NCBI GenBank assembly: GCA_033977485.1
Contig: CM066988.1
Location: 141,305,359-141,369,358, forward strand
DNA: 64,000 bases
Direction of reading: 5' to 3'
DNA from: Hydrangea macrophylla
Lineage: Eukaryota; Streptophyta; Magnoliopsida; Cornales; Hydrangeaceae
A program made the position numbers and the translations under genes. Position 1 is the first letter of the stretch. Each line of letters begins with the position of its first letter. The notes beneath the pieces were generated by a model that was not told the DNA's origin, did no database searches, and saw only the letters and a program-made list of their open reading frames with translations. This document shows, in pieces, positions 22,430-34,226 of this stretch.

Positions 22430-25400
22430 CGGCTCCTCCCCAACTGATGTCTTGACGTTCATCTCCGACGACTTACAGGGCGTCCACTGCCCCCATGATG
22501 ACCCGCTAGTTGTGACACTTTCTATAGCCAAATATATGGTCAAGCGGGTGCTAGTACACACAGGCAGCTCATCCGACATTATGTTCACGTCGGCATTCGA
22601 TTAGCTCAGGATATCCAGGGATCGGCTCCGGCTGGTTGCTACCCCCTGGTTGGATTCAACGGCTCCAACACACAACCGCTTTGAACAATCGAGCTCCCAG
22701 TTCTCATGGGGACCTACCCTCAGCAGGCTTCCGTGTTAACAAATTTTGTGATCGTGGAATCCCCGTCGGCCTACAATGTCATTCTGGGGAGGCCAACACT
22801 CAACAAGACCAAGGCGGTCGTCTCCACTTACAGCTTAACGGTGAAGTTCCCGACTCCTCAGGGACCCGGATGCTTGCTTGGAGATCAGAATACTGCCCAG
22901 AGTTGCTATGTCAGCTCATTACGCCGAGGGGCTATCACTGAAACATTAAACGTTCAAGAGATGGACCCCCGGGACCAGAGCGACGCGATAGGTCTGGTGG
23001 AAGAATTGGAAAAAGTGATGTTAAATCCCGAATACCTAGACTGCACACTCAGTATCGGTACCCTACTGGAGCCTAACCTGAAGGAAAAATTGACTCAGTT
23101 CCTGAGGCAAAACCATGACATTTTTACTTAGAGTAATGAGGATATGCCCGGGATTGACCCCCGGATAATGTCCCATTGTCTTAATGTCAGTCCGGATTGC
23201 CGACCGGTGAAGCTAAAGAGAAGGGGCATGGCCTCCGAGAGACAGACAGTGGTAGCCGAAGAGGTGGAAAAGCTCCTGAAGGCAAAGTTCATCCGAGAGG
23301 TCCACTATCCCGACTGGTTGGCTAATGTCGTTCTGGTAAAGAAAAGAAACAGGAAGTGGAGGATGTGTGTGGACTTCACCGACCTCAACAAGGCTTGCCC
23401 CAAGGATTGCCCCAAGGATTGCTATCCGCTACCCAGGATAGACCTCCTTGTGGATTCTACGGCCGGTCACTCACTCCTCTCGTTCATGGATGCCTACTCG
23501 GGGTACAACCAGATCAGCATGTACCCCGGGGACGAAGATAAGACATATTTATCACTAACTAAAGGACGTATTGCTACAAGGTTATGCCATTCGGTCTCAA
23601 GAATGCCGGGGCCACATACTAACGGCTGGTCAATTACATGTTCAAGGACCTGATCGGGAAGTCTATGGAAGTGTACGTGGATAATCTGCTGGTCAAGAGT
23701 CGGGACGAGTCTGACCACCTTGAGCTTCTGGCCGGGACCTTCAACATTTTGAGAAAATTCAAGATGGGGTTAAACCCGGCCAAATGCACTTTCGGCGTCT
23801 CGTCCGGGAAATTTTTGCGCCATCTAGTCAGCAGACGGGGAATTGAGGCAAACCCCAAAAAGATCAAAGACATCATCAACATGCGGTCACCCAAGTCGAC
23901 GAAGGAGGATCAGAGCCTAGCCGGACGGGTGGCCACACTGAACAGATTTGTCTCCCGAGCTACCGACCGGTGCCTGCCATTCTTTAAAATCCTCCACAAG
24001 GCATTTCAGTGGTCAGAAGAGGCGTTCCAGGAACTCAAGAAGTAATTGGCGTCCCCTCCTCTACTCTCAACACCCATACCGGGGGAAGAATTGTTTTTAT
24101 ACTTGGCAGTGTCACCATCAGCGGTTAGCTTGACACTCATTCAGGAGGAGCACGAGATATAGTTCCCAGTGTACTATACCAGCAGGGCGCTCCAAGGGGT
24201 GGTGAACAGATACTCCCGTATCGAAAAACTGGCATTCGCCCTCATCACATCGGCCCGAAGGCTCCGTCCGTACTTTCAGGCCCATGTCATTGTGGTCCTC
24301 ACAGATCAGCCTCTCCGCAGAATCCTCAGCCATCCTGACACGTCCGGGAGGCTCGTCAAGTGGGCATTAGAATTGGAAGAATTTGAAGTGGTCTACCGAC
24401 CCCAGACGGCCATCAAGGGACAAGCCGTAGCAGACTTCTGGTTGAGTTTACATATCCAGAAGACCCTATTGAAGAGTCTGAGCCGCTGGCCCTACCGCCC
24501 GGGTTACACGCTGACATCCCAACCTGGGTACTACACATAGATGGTTCATCAAATCAGCAAGGCAGTGGGGCAGGAATCATCCCAACTACCCCCGACGGCA
24601 TCCAGCTCGAGTACGTGCTAAGGTTTGGGTTCCGTGCCTCCAACAACGAGGCTGAATACGAAGCCCTACTGGTTGGATTGCAATTGGCCATCTCTATGAG
24701 TACACAACAGGTTCAGGGATACAGTGATTCCCAGTTCGTAGTCAATCAGGTCAACCAAGAATACGAAGCGCGGGAAGACAACATGGTAGCCTACTTGGCC
24801 CTCGTCCAAGCGGTTTTCCAGATGCTCTGAGGATTCTCCATCACGCAGATACCCAGAGAAGAAAACACTAGGGCCGATCGGTTGGCGCCCACCTTGCCTC
24901 ATCTTCTGAGTCAGACTTGCCCGGGATAAGGATAGAATATCTACCCGAGCCAAGTGTGGTGAACTCAATGGCATGGAGGTAGATCCGGTCACCCTTGGAC
25001 CTAGCTGGATGGACCCAATCGTCGCATTCTTGACAACAGGCGCGCTACCAGACAGGAAAGAAGAGGCCTGTCGGGTCAAATACCGGGCAGCCCGATATCA
25101 TCTTGTTGACGGCATCCTCTATAAGAGGGGATTCACTATCCCATACCTCCGCTGTGTTCACCCCGTGCAGGTCCAAGCGATATTGTTCGAAATCCACAAA
25201 GGAGTGTGCGGGAATCACATCGGAGGCCGGGCACTCTCCAGGAAGGCCTTATTGCAAGGTTATTACTGCCCAACCATGGTCCGAGATTCTCAAGAGTATG
25301 TCAGAAGGTGTGACAAGTGTCAGAGATACTCTCCCATGATCAACTGACCGGGAGAGCTCCAGACACCAATCCACAGCCCCTGGCCGTTCGCCCAGTGGGG

Positions 25401-26240
25401 TATCGACATTATCGGTCCCCTGCCGATGGGAAAAGGACAGGTCAAGTTCGCCGTGATCGCTGTTGATTACTTCACCAAGTGGGCGGAGGCCGAGCCCTTG
25501 GCGACAATCACCGAACGGAAAATGGAAAGCTTCGTCGAAAGGAATATCCTCAGTAGGTTCGGCATCCCCCGGGTCCTAGTTAGCGATAACGGTAGACAAT
25601 TCGACACCCCTATCTTCAGGCAGTTCTGCTCGGGCTACGGGATACTCAACCACTACTCCTCCCCCGAGCACCCTCAAGCCAACGGTCAAGCCGAGGTGAT
25701 AAACCGGACGATCTTGCAGTCAATCAAAACAAGGCTTGAAAGCGCCAAAGGCCTGTGGGCTGAAGAATTGCCAACCCTACTGTGGGCCTACCGTACTACA
25801 CCTCGAGCGATAACAGGTGAGACGCTGTTCTCTTTAACCTACAGATTTGAGGCGGTGGTCCCCACAGAGCTCGAGTTGCCCACGTATCGGGTGGCGAATT
25901 TCAGTGCGTCTGACAACGAAGAGGCCCTCAGATCAAAACTGGACCTGGTGGAGGAAAAAAAAGACCAAGCCTATCTAAAGGTGGCAGCTTACAAACAACG
26001 GGTCTCGCGATACTACAACAGCAAGGTGAAGTACCGCAGTTTTCAAGTGGGAGACCTCGTCCTTAAGGCAGTGAACCAGTCCACCGAATCCCGAGCCATG
26101 GGAAATTGGGGCCAAACTTGGAAGGCCCGTATAAAGTAATCCGGGTCAACCGACCGGGAACTTACTGGGTGCAGACCTTGGACGGGCACGATCTCTCTCA
26201 TCCTTGGAACGTGTAACACTTCCGCAGGTACTATCAGTAA
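22430..26240 (+). pseudogene. pro-pol: protease-pol of element B, degenerate
   Basis: Protease is near 22490-22900; its active site reads [13 protein letters not shown], with His where the catalytic Asp belongs. TAG at 23129-23131 precedes RT. In RT (about 23230-23900) a 12-bp duplication gives KACPKDCPKDCYPLP at 23391-23420, a frameshift follows DEDKT near 23550, and the catalytic box is YVDN (about 23674), not YVDD. RNase H 1 runs about 24060-24450, RNase H 2 about 24535-24900 (NNEAEYEALLVGL). Integrase spans about 24973-26240, with the zinc finger KCQRYS, a stop TGA at 25345-25347, then a DDE core with IDIIGP, SDNGRQFD and QANGQAEV all present. Multiple independent lesions make it dead. 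Confidence 0.92.
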
Positions 26241-26393
26241 CACTTTGTTACGGGCATGTTAGCATTAGTAGGAAAAGTTTCGCATTGTAGCTCTAATTAA
26301 GCAACCACTATAAATTTTTGTTTTTGAATAAATAAAATTGAATTATTTACTTTGCAAATTTACTCCTGTCAATACCCTGCACAAAGCAGAAAA

Positions 26394-26562
26394 GTTCTCG
26401 GGTTTAACCCCGAGACATGAAAGACCTTGGCTAATAACCAAGGCCCGAAAGACCTTGGCTAATAACCAAGGCACAAAAGACCTCAGGCTCCGAACCCAGG
26501 CACAAAAGACCTCGGGCTCCAAACCCAGGCACAAAAGACCTCGGGGTTACGCCCGAGGCACC
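26394..26562 (+). repeat. Tandem array of about 33-37-bp hairpin units after pol
   Basis: Five units share AAAGACCT(C/T)GG. Each is an inverted repeat around a short loop: CTCGGGTTTAACCCCGAG, CCTTGGCTAATAACCAAGG twice, two weaker CCTCGGGCTCCAAACCCAGG-type copies, and CCTCGGGGTTACGCCCGAGG. The arms change together between units. Confidence 0.88.
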
Positions 26563-26570
26563 GGCTTCTC

Positions 26571-26890
26571 TTAGGCCCAACCGACGACGGGGGCAAACCC
26601 CTAGGTGGCTGATGATGGCAAGCTCCAAAGGACCTTGCAACCACCCATGTTCCAGGTCGGTTTCCTAAGGTCACTACTCACCACGCCCCTACTTCGCAGG
26701 ATGTTCGGGGCGCAAGAGGATACCAAACCCAAACAGGAAATTACACAAGGCTTTGCTTAGGTCCAACCGACAACGGGGGCAAACCCCTAGGTGGCCGACG
26801 ACGGCAAGCTCTAAAGGACCCTGCAACCACTCATGTTCCAAGTCGATTCCTATGGCCATTAACTCCCGCCTTAGCAAAATGCTTGGGGGG
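26571..26890 (+). repeat. 186-bp tandem duplication
   Basis: The block starting TTAGGCCCAACCGACGACGG at 26571 repeats at 26757 (TTAGGTCCAACCGACAACGG), 186 bp apart, with GGGGGCAAACCCCTAGGTGG in both. Sequence 26891-27360 shows further short irregular repeats (CACCGGGACA) and no gene. Confidence 0.88.
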
Positions 26891-27367
26891 CAGATGAATA
26901 GGCCAAAATAGGAAATCAAACCGGTCACTAAAAGAACTTGAAACCTAAGTACTTACAGTGATCAGAGAAAAAGACCCCAAACAGTAAGACAGGATACTCC
27001 TATCATACACCGGGACATCCTGGACGGTAAAACAGGGTAATCCTATAATACACCGGGACACCCCAGATGCTAAACAGGACAAGTTTCTATGGCAAACTAG
27101 GTAATTACCTTTAAAACATGTCGAGAAGACAAGGTGTTCTACTGGTTATGGTCCTAAACCATTTGCTAAGGCAGGGGCTTAGGTCGGCTAAAAATCGGTC
27201 GGATACAAGCAATCACAAACAGGCAAAGTGCAGACAGTAGAAAGTAGTTAATGGAAAGAAAGTTGACCTCGAGGGCCTTTTCATTAATATTAAAAACTGT
27301 ACAAAGCCTGGGGGGCAGTTGTAGTAGCCTCCCCAAAAAAGAAAAAAACTACAAAAAAAAAAAACAG

Positions 27368-29498
27368 GGTCATGGGTTGTCCACGAAGACCACCTCTTCC
27401 TCCCCAGCGGCCTGCTCTTCTGCAACAGGGCCCCCGATCGGTGCATCTTCAGTAGCGACCTCGGCATCAGCTTGGCCCTCCTTCCAGTAACTGGACTCTG
27501 CCCAAGAGTAGCCAGACAGGTCCCATTCGGGGTGGTCGGCAGCAGCCCGTTTAGCCAGATCAGCATAGCCAGTAAAGAATCCTGCCTCGAACTCTTCTTC
27601 GGCATCCTTGGCTTCAGCATCCCGAGCGGCAGTGAGCTCAGAAACCGTAGCCGTCATGGCCGCTAGGTCTTTCTCAACAGTGATCTTCCTGGCTTCTGCG
27701 GCTACAGCTTTCACCTCTGTAACCTTCTGGGCAGACCGCTCAGTTGAGAGAGAGTCGCGGGTTTCCCCCAGCTCCAGGGCCGCTGCCCGGGATTTTTCCT
27801 CCTCCACGGAGAGAGCAAACTCCGCGGACTCTCGGGCAGCCTTTTCCACAGACAAGTCAGCCTCCGTAGCGGCCAACCTCTCGGCAACACCAGGAAGGGT
27901 AGCTTCAGCCCCTGCCACAATGCAGCCAATCTGCAAGATCAAAACAACGTCAGTATACATATGGAAGAACGGATAATGTTCATGTTACAGAATGACTTAC
28001 CATGTTGCTGATGCTATAGAGCCAACCAATTATGGCCTCGGGACTTAGCAGAGTGCATTTGTCGATCTGACTCTGCAGCAGCCCGGGACGTACCCTTCCG
28101 CGGACGTCGTCTGCCGTCTTGACCGCCGTCCTCGAGGAGGGGCCCGCACAACCTATCTCCTCCATGTTGGAGAAGGAGACCCCGGACGGCTTGGCGGCGG
28201 GAGGAAGGGATGATGGCGCGGCGATGGTAACACCGGGCGTCGAGGTCGCAGCAGCCTCCCTCTGCGCCTGAATCGAGATCCCCGGGAGATCCTCTTGAGA
28301 GGCTGACCCTTGGCGGGGTCTTGCTTCTTCCTCTTCTGGCCGGCCCGACCCATCAAGGCCGCCTCTTTTCCTTCAAAGCCACCGCACTCTTGGGAGCCAT
28401 CTCTGTAAAATCGGAGAAGAGCGCATAAGAACTCAGCAAAGTACCAAATAAAAAAGTAACCAAAAGGTCAAATAATGGAATTTACCATGAATGATCGACG
28501 GGAATATGGGAGCTACGAAGTGATGCTTGGGCTCGTAAGAAACCTTCAGGCTTCCCGACCGGGTAAGCACCTTGTTGATGTAGGGTCCTCCATCGGGTCC
28601 TCCACCAAAGACAAGATCCTCGCTTGGAACTCGTCGGGAAGACTTAGCGAGTCAACTGACCCCACTGCAAAGCAAACATACAAATGGGTTAGTCATGGTA
28701 AAACAAAGAGACTAATCATGAAAGAAAAGTGATTAGGCTTACTCCTTAACTTCCCCGCCCAGGAAGTACTCAACTGCACACCCGGTGCCTTTTCACATAG
28801 CCCCAGGGTGGATACTTGGAAGAATTTTTTCTTCCATCCCTTATTATTGCTCGGGCAGTTGACTATTATCTTCTGCCCCTGCCTGGCCCCAAACAAGAAG
28901 AAGCCGGACTCCCCGTGAACTTGGAACGGTCAGTAGGTCCAAAAGAACTCCTGCAGGGTGAGCTCGTACCCAAGGACTTGGGGCCACAAGGAGATGGACC
29001 CCATCAGATAACGCCAACCGTTCGGGGCGAGCTGCCCTGGAGAGATCCCGAGGTAAATGAGTGCGTCCCGGGCGATAGGATGGAGCGGTAGGCGAAGGCC
29101 TGCCATAAAGGCATCTTCGTATAAGGTAACGAAGCCTGATTCATGGAAGTAAGGCCCGCCGACATGGACTGATAGAGAAAAGGGCCGGGAATATCATATC
29201 CCTCCCTGATTCGACCCAAATCAAGGACTTGTAGGGTGCTGATGATTGACTCGCATACGAAGACAACGCCGGGACTGTTCGGTACAGACCCTTCATCGCC
29301 GGACCACCGAGACGTCGAGGCCACAGGAAAGTCCTGGTGAGTTTCCTCGTGAGACGCCCGGGGCAGGGATCCTTCCCTCGATGTGCTGATCAGAGGGGGC
29401 CAAGGAGGGAGGGTCTAGGCTTGTGCTCAGTGTTCCCGATCGTGACTAGTCGTCTTCCGATTGGGATGACGAGTTGAAGTCAGAGTGGCACATATCTA
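27368..29498 (-). pseudogene. Antisense Transposase_28-like gene of element B, spliced, degenerate
   Basis: On the minus strand an N-terminal part starting MCHSDFNSSSQSEDD (about 29498) leads to a clear Transposase_28 (putative gypsy-type transposon) region: FVTLYEDAFMAGLRLPLHP then SPGQLAPNGWRYLMGSISLW (about 29150-28950). The C-terminal part, about 27930-27368, is an Ala/Glu-rich coiled coil (LAATEADLSVEKAARESAEF). At least three GT-AG introns are visible: about 28742-28664, 28485-28403 (83 nt) and 28000-27931 (70 nt, phase 0). Stops and frameshifts near 29450, 29250 and 28900 disable it. It occupies the same slot, antisense after pol, as the PMD and DUF7745-like genes of element A, but the families differ. 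Exon limits other than the last two introns are rough. Confidence 0.72.
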
Positions 29499-30320
29499 AG
29501 TCTACGGTGGACCTAGGAGGCAAGTGATGACCTAAAAACGGGTCAAGGACTCCAAGCCTGAGATACAAGGGCGGCAGATTTTATAGCCTGAAGGGCAGAT
29601 CATACAAGACTCTAGACGAAAAGTAACACTCTCTCAAGGCTCTCTTGGGAACACCCGTTCGGTCCAACAACCCTAAAGTACCTCCTGATTGGAAGAAATA
29701 ACAGAACCTAAGAAAGAAAAAATCCCATGCTCGTTCTGACCTAAGTGGGTTCGCTCCCTCCAGCTTTAGTCAGAAAAGAAGAAGAGAGTGAAGAACTGAA
29801 GACAGAAAGGAGAGACTTACAAAGCTAGCGCAGAAAAGGGATCGGGAATCTTGCTCGGGATCTTGTTTGCTCTCAAACCGCTCGGTAATCTCTATCACTT
29901 CGCAGCAGGAATTGAAGAAATGAGCAAGTACTCCTTATATAGGAATAATAGGCGGTCCAGATCAATCAGATCTAACGGCTCAGGAATTTTTTCGCCAAGA
30001 ACCGTCAGACAGCTATCGCCTCAGGCACGTGAAAGGTCACCTCAAAAGGCGCGCGCATTAAATGCGTGACGTGACGGACAGTTTACCACGCAGCTATTCG
30101 GTTACATCCGAACCGACTTCGATGGATCCTGACCAGGCCAATTTCTCCCTGACACGTGGCAACGCCAATGCCCGGGCTCCTCCATGTACAGGTCGGTTAT
30201 TCCGCCGGGTGATCTGGAAAGTGGGCCCTCTCCCGAGTAGCATTCCCGGAGGATATCCGGATGGTTTCCAAGGCGATACTGATTTTCGATCCTCACCCGA
30301 TGAAGCATCCAGTCAGTTTT
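29499..30320 (+). other. 3' untranslated region of element B
   Basis: No coding region is supported. The open frames here lack domains and strong starts. It would be the upstream side of the antisense gene, so any promoter of that gene should lie here; I do not see a convincing TATA box. Confidence 0.55.
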
Positions 30321-30321
30321 C

Positions 30322-30337
30322 GAAAATGGGGGGCAGC
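30322..30337 (+). promoter_or_regulatory. Polypurine tract of element B
   Basis: GAAAATGGGGGGCAGC abuts the 3' LTR start. Confidence 0.85.
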
Positions 30338-30943
30338 TGATATGTCTAAGATAATCCAGCCATGAAGTCTGTCTGCCAAGTCACCATGGGGTGCTGGTTA
30401 CTTCGGTAACGGTGCTAATAATCAAGCAATCCCGAGGCGTTCGTCAGGACCGCGTGATTCGTGCAAACAGGTCGGGCATGAAAGGCCGCTGCATCTCGTG
30501 AACCTGGCCTAACCAGCAGTTTTCTAAACCAGCCGCAAGACTGCAAGAAAGAATGTGGCAGTTTCCTAAACTAGTTAGGAAACTCTCTCCAAATCATATA
30601 AATCAATTGTAATCAGATTAGGCTTCCTGATCTGACTAGCTTACCATGTATGGGTGGACTCTTGCACCTATAAAAGAGCCCACCTACCCTCTACAGGGAT
30701 CCGAATAACTCTCTAGTTAATAAGCATAAAACAGAGAATTCACCATTGTACGCATATACCCGGCCGGTATTACTGGTAGTGCCGCCCCTCTTTGTTGGCT
30801 CACCAGGCCCGCCGGTGATCTGCTAGTGAACGTGCCCAGACGCAACCGTGGACGTTGGTCACCTTGTTAACAGGGCCGAACCACATACAACTTCTTGTCT
30901 TTTTCTTTCTCTAAATCCTTCCTACCAATTTTCGGCATCATCA
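30338..30943 (+). repeat. 3' LTR of element B
   Basis: It starts TGATATGTCTAAGATAATC and ends CGGCATCATCA, with ATATA after it. TATA box at 30669-30675. Confidence 0.95.
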
Positions 30944-31836
30944 ATATATATATATATAAATATATATTTTCAGTAAAAAAAAAAGTCAAATTATATATGT
31001 GGTACATGATATTTTATTAAACAGGTGAAGTCTTTCCACGCCCATGGAGAGAGCAGGATTTGGTACATAACACATAAACAAGATGAACAATTTTAAGAGG
31101 GGAAAAAAAAACAAAAGCAAATTTTGTACTTTTTCTTAGACACTTTTGTCTTGTACAAAGATATTATTAATTCACATAGATACACTTGTCCATGTATACC
31201 AATCAATTAAAAAAAAATAGAAAGCATACGTCTTAAGAAAAATACCATAGTATTTTCCAAACAAGATATGCTCCAAGGCCATGTTTGGATGTCTTTGGCC
31301 AGATTGGATAAATAGTCCAATTAAATTGGACTAAATTCAAAATTATCCAATCCAATTAAATTGGATAATCGGTGGTTAGTTAAGACTATTTAATTAATTG
31401 AATTAATTGTCCAACGCCAAATTATCATTCCAATCATTGAATTATTTTAATTATAATTAATTAATTGTCCAATTCCCTTTTAATTTGCACAAACGTAAAG
31501 CGATGAAACAGTGATAAGGGATTCTATTTTCACGTGCAAATGGTTGAGTTTTCTAGTCTCATGGGATGGGGGGGTATGGATTGTCCCACCTCATAACTCC
31601 CTCACCCATGAAACTTGAATCCACAATCACTTATAGATGCGATGGAATCCCATATCGCTGAGTGTCCTATGTTTAAAGAACTATTTTTTTTTTATAATAG
31701 TAGTCGCGATCCCACGAAGGGACCGCCCCCACTCGGTATCTTCGTGGGATCGCAACTATAATAACAAAGAGTAACAAGAGTAATGCTATGTTTTCAAATT
31801 CTAATCCCAAAAAACCTATGATTTCAAACTTCGAAT
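30944..31836 (+). other. AT-rich spacer with a strong hairpin
   Basis: The right copy of the site repeat is at 30985-31030. A hairpin at 31692-31764 has arms of about 25 bp (GTCGCGATCCCACGAAG at left, CTTCGTGGGATCGC at right) around a 20-nt loop. Around 31300-31470 are many AATTAATTGGA-type near-palindromes. I see no gene. Confidence 0.6.
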
Positions 31837-32652
31837 TAGGGGTGTTCAAAAAAATCAGAGAACCGAACCGCCCGACCGAAACCGACCGAACCAAACCGGT
31901 TTGATCGGTGTTTTTGTCTGCCGGTCGGTGATCGGTTCCAGCAGTGGGGAAATTTTTATTTTCGGTCGGCACACGGTTCGTCCTTGTAGTGGACCGACCC
32001 CGACCGAAACTTCCAACCATATAAATACTTAAATTTTCCCTATTCACTCATAACCTAACCCTTCTTCTCTCTTCACCTTACACTGGGCAAACCCTCCTTA
32101 CCTTCTCCACCACACTCGCCGCCTCCACTCATGGCCACCACCATTCTCAAACCACTAGCCCACGACCACCACCACTCTCGGCCATCAGCACCAACACTTT
32201 CCACCTCATCTTTTCTTTTCTAAGACTCACATACGAACCCCACTCATGGCCACCACAAGATCTCAGCCACTACCACGAGCTCTGTCGGCCATCGCCTCCA
32301 CTCATGACCACCACGAGATCTCAGCGACCACCACACAGAAATCTGAAGCATGACTTCTCTGTCGACAACAAAAAAAATCCTCATCTATTCTTTTGACTCT
32401 CAAGGTACTTGTTACTCTACTTTTGGAAATTTTGAAAAAGGGTTGCTTGATAAATGCTCTCTCTCTCTCTCTCTCTCTAATTTATTAAAATCTAAAATGG
32501 GTTTGGTTGATTTAGAGTAGAGTTTCACTCTCTCTAGTTTTGGAAAATCTGAAATGGCCCAAATAGGTTTTCTTGATTGGACTCTCTCTCTCTCTCTCTC
32601 TCTCTCTAATTTACGAAAATTTGAAATGGGCTTGCTTGATTTGGGGTTTCAC

Positions 32653-32692
<40 letters not shown>

Positions 32693-32772
32693 TGAAAATC
32701 TTAAATGTGTTTGCTTGATTTGGGTTTCACACTCCAGTTTTGGAAAATTTGAATTGGGTTTGCTTGATTTGT

Positions 32773-32816
<44 letters not shown>

Positions 32817-33167
32817 GAAAATATGAATTGGATTTTTCATGATTTGTAGTTTCACTCTAACTAATTTTGGAAAATCTAAATTGGGTTTGCTTGATTTGTG
32901 TTAGTTTTTTTAACTTTTAATGATTCTTGGAGAGTTTGAATAGTCAATTAATTTTTTTCTTTCCTCCTTATTTTCGTGTGCTGAAAGCCCAAATCATGGC
33001 TCAAATTGCATCACCCCGAACACCCGATCGAAACCGAAGCAACCGAACAAAATCGAAACCGAAGTTGTCTTGGTCAATTTCAGTCCTTGCCTTAATCAAA
33101 CCGAGACCATCGGTTCGGTCTCAAATCCATGCTAAACCCCGACCGAAATAGACCGAGTACATCCCTA
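31837..33167 (+). mobile_element. Non-autonomous hAT-like element, 1.33 kb
   Basis: The ends are TAGGGGTGTTC and the inverse of TAGGGATGTAC, hAT-style. The 8-bp flanks CTTCGAAT (31829-31836) and CATCCAAT (33168-33175) agree at six of eight positions. Subterminal regions are rich in ACCGAACCGACCGAA motifs in both orientations. There is no transposase frame. The centre is a set of CT-microsatellite units. Confidence 0.68.
32440..32930 (+). repeat. About 100-bp tandem units each with a CT microsatellite
   Basis: Four or five diverged units share (CT)n, then TTTATGAAAATCT, GGGTTTGCTTGATTTG and a TTTCACTC segment. The CT runs lie at about 32459-32479, 32583-32607, 32656-32688 and 32777-32809. Confidence 0.85.
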
Positions 33168-33175
33168 CATCCAAT

Positions 33176-33686
33176 GGAGGAGAGCCTCAACCCTTTCAAG
33201 ATTTGATCATGTTTGATGAGTGATTAACAAGAGTAATGGTATGTTTTCAAATTTTAATCTCAAAAACTAATTTTAAATGATATGACAGTGGTTTTCTTGA
33301 TTTTGATTAGATAGTGTTCAAATAGTGGTCTTATCATAATTACTTACATTCAATTAAAATCTAATAAGTTACGGTCACATCATTTGAAATTAATTTTTGA
33401 TATTAGAATTTATGAAACGCGTGCTACACTTCAAGTCGTGCGAGAGAGGCCACTTGACCCGTAATAAGACAAAAGCGCATATATATATATATTTGTTGCT
33501 TAAAGACAAAAGCATATCTTGTTTTAAAAGCTTTTGGGAACCCAATCTAAAGCGCGTGGGACTCCGGGGGACTACCAAGTGGAGTAACATGTGTTGACAC
33601 ACGAATTCAGCCCTGTCGTGTTGAGTAATGTTACTAACTAGTGGAGTAACAAGAGTCCGGGTGCGTTTCATAAAATTGAAAATTAA
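33176..33686 (+). other. Spacer, no gene seen
   Basis: The stretch 33227-33285 repeats 31768-31825 (GAGTAATGGTATGTTTTCAA), so the hAT element had inserted beside one copy of a short local duplication. An AT run lies at 33480-33490. Confidence 0.5.
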
Positions 33687-34223
33687 GGGTGTGTTTGATA
33701 ATATCATTAAGTATTGAAAATAAAAGGATTCAGTATTTATTTTTTTTCAGTGTGTTTGATAACATACCAATTAATTGAAAAAGTAGCTCCAAAACCACTG
33801 AAAACTTTAAGTGAAAAATTTATACTGAAAATAATCACTGAATGCATTCTACTTCAATAGTTGAAACACTATTTTAAGGAATGAAACTTCAAGCACTTAA
33901 AATTTTCAGTACTTAAATTCAGCACTTAATTTTCAGTACTTACTTTTCAGTTTTATCAAACGCACCCTAAGTGTTGAAAATTAAGTGTTGAATTTTAAGT
34001 ACTGAAAATTTTAAGTGATTGAATTTGTAATACTGAAAATAGTGCTTCAACTACTGAAATAGAATGCATTCAGTGATTGTTTTCAGTAGAAATTATTCAC
34101 TTAAAGTTTTCAGTGATTTTTTGGTTGCTTTTCCAATTAAGTGGTAAGTTATCAAATGCACTGAAAAAGAATAAGTGCTGAATATTTTCATTTTCATCAC
34201 TTAATTGGATTATCAAACGTACC
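33687..34223 (+). mobile_element. Foldback element with about 270-bp arms, copy 1
   Basis: The whole unit is one inverted repeat centred near 33966. The left arm begins GGGTGTGTTTGATAATATC and the right arm ends GGATTATCAAACGTACC. Each arm carries an inner copy of the terminal motif (GTGTTTGATAACATACC), so the arms are themselves built from repeats. Many ACTTAA/TTAAGT and TTTTCAGT motifs recur. A related copy lies at 59889-60392 inside the CACTA element. No coding capacity. Confidence 0.85.
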
Positions 34224-34226
34224 ATT

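Larger units (their letters stand above)
20037..30943 (+). mobile_element. Complete, decayed Tat-lineage Ty3/gypsy retrotransposon (element B)
   Basis: Two LTRs of 611 and 606 bp bound it, with the 5-bp duplication ATATA on both sides (20032-20036 and 30944-30948). Total length is 10.9 kb. In order it holds LTR, primer site, gag, protease, RT, two RNase H domains, integrase, tandem repeats, an antisense Transposase_28-like gene, polypurine tract and LTR. By eye the LTRs differ at roughly 40-45 positions in about 600, some 7%, so the insertion is old. All sense genes are broken. It is much more GC-rich than the DNA around it. Confidence 0.95.

Noticed and set aside
26394..26562. CRISPR-like spaced repeats
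   Set aside because: Units are contiguous hairpins within a plant retrotransposon; no unique spacers and no cas genes.
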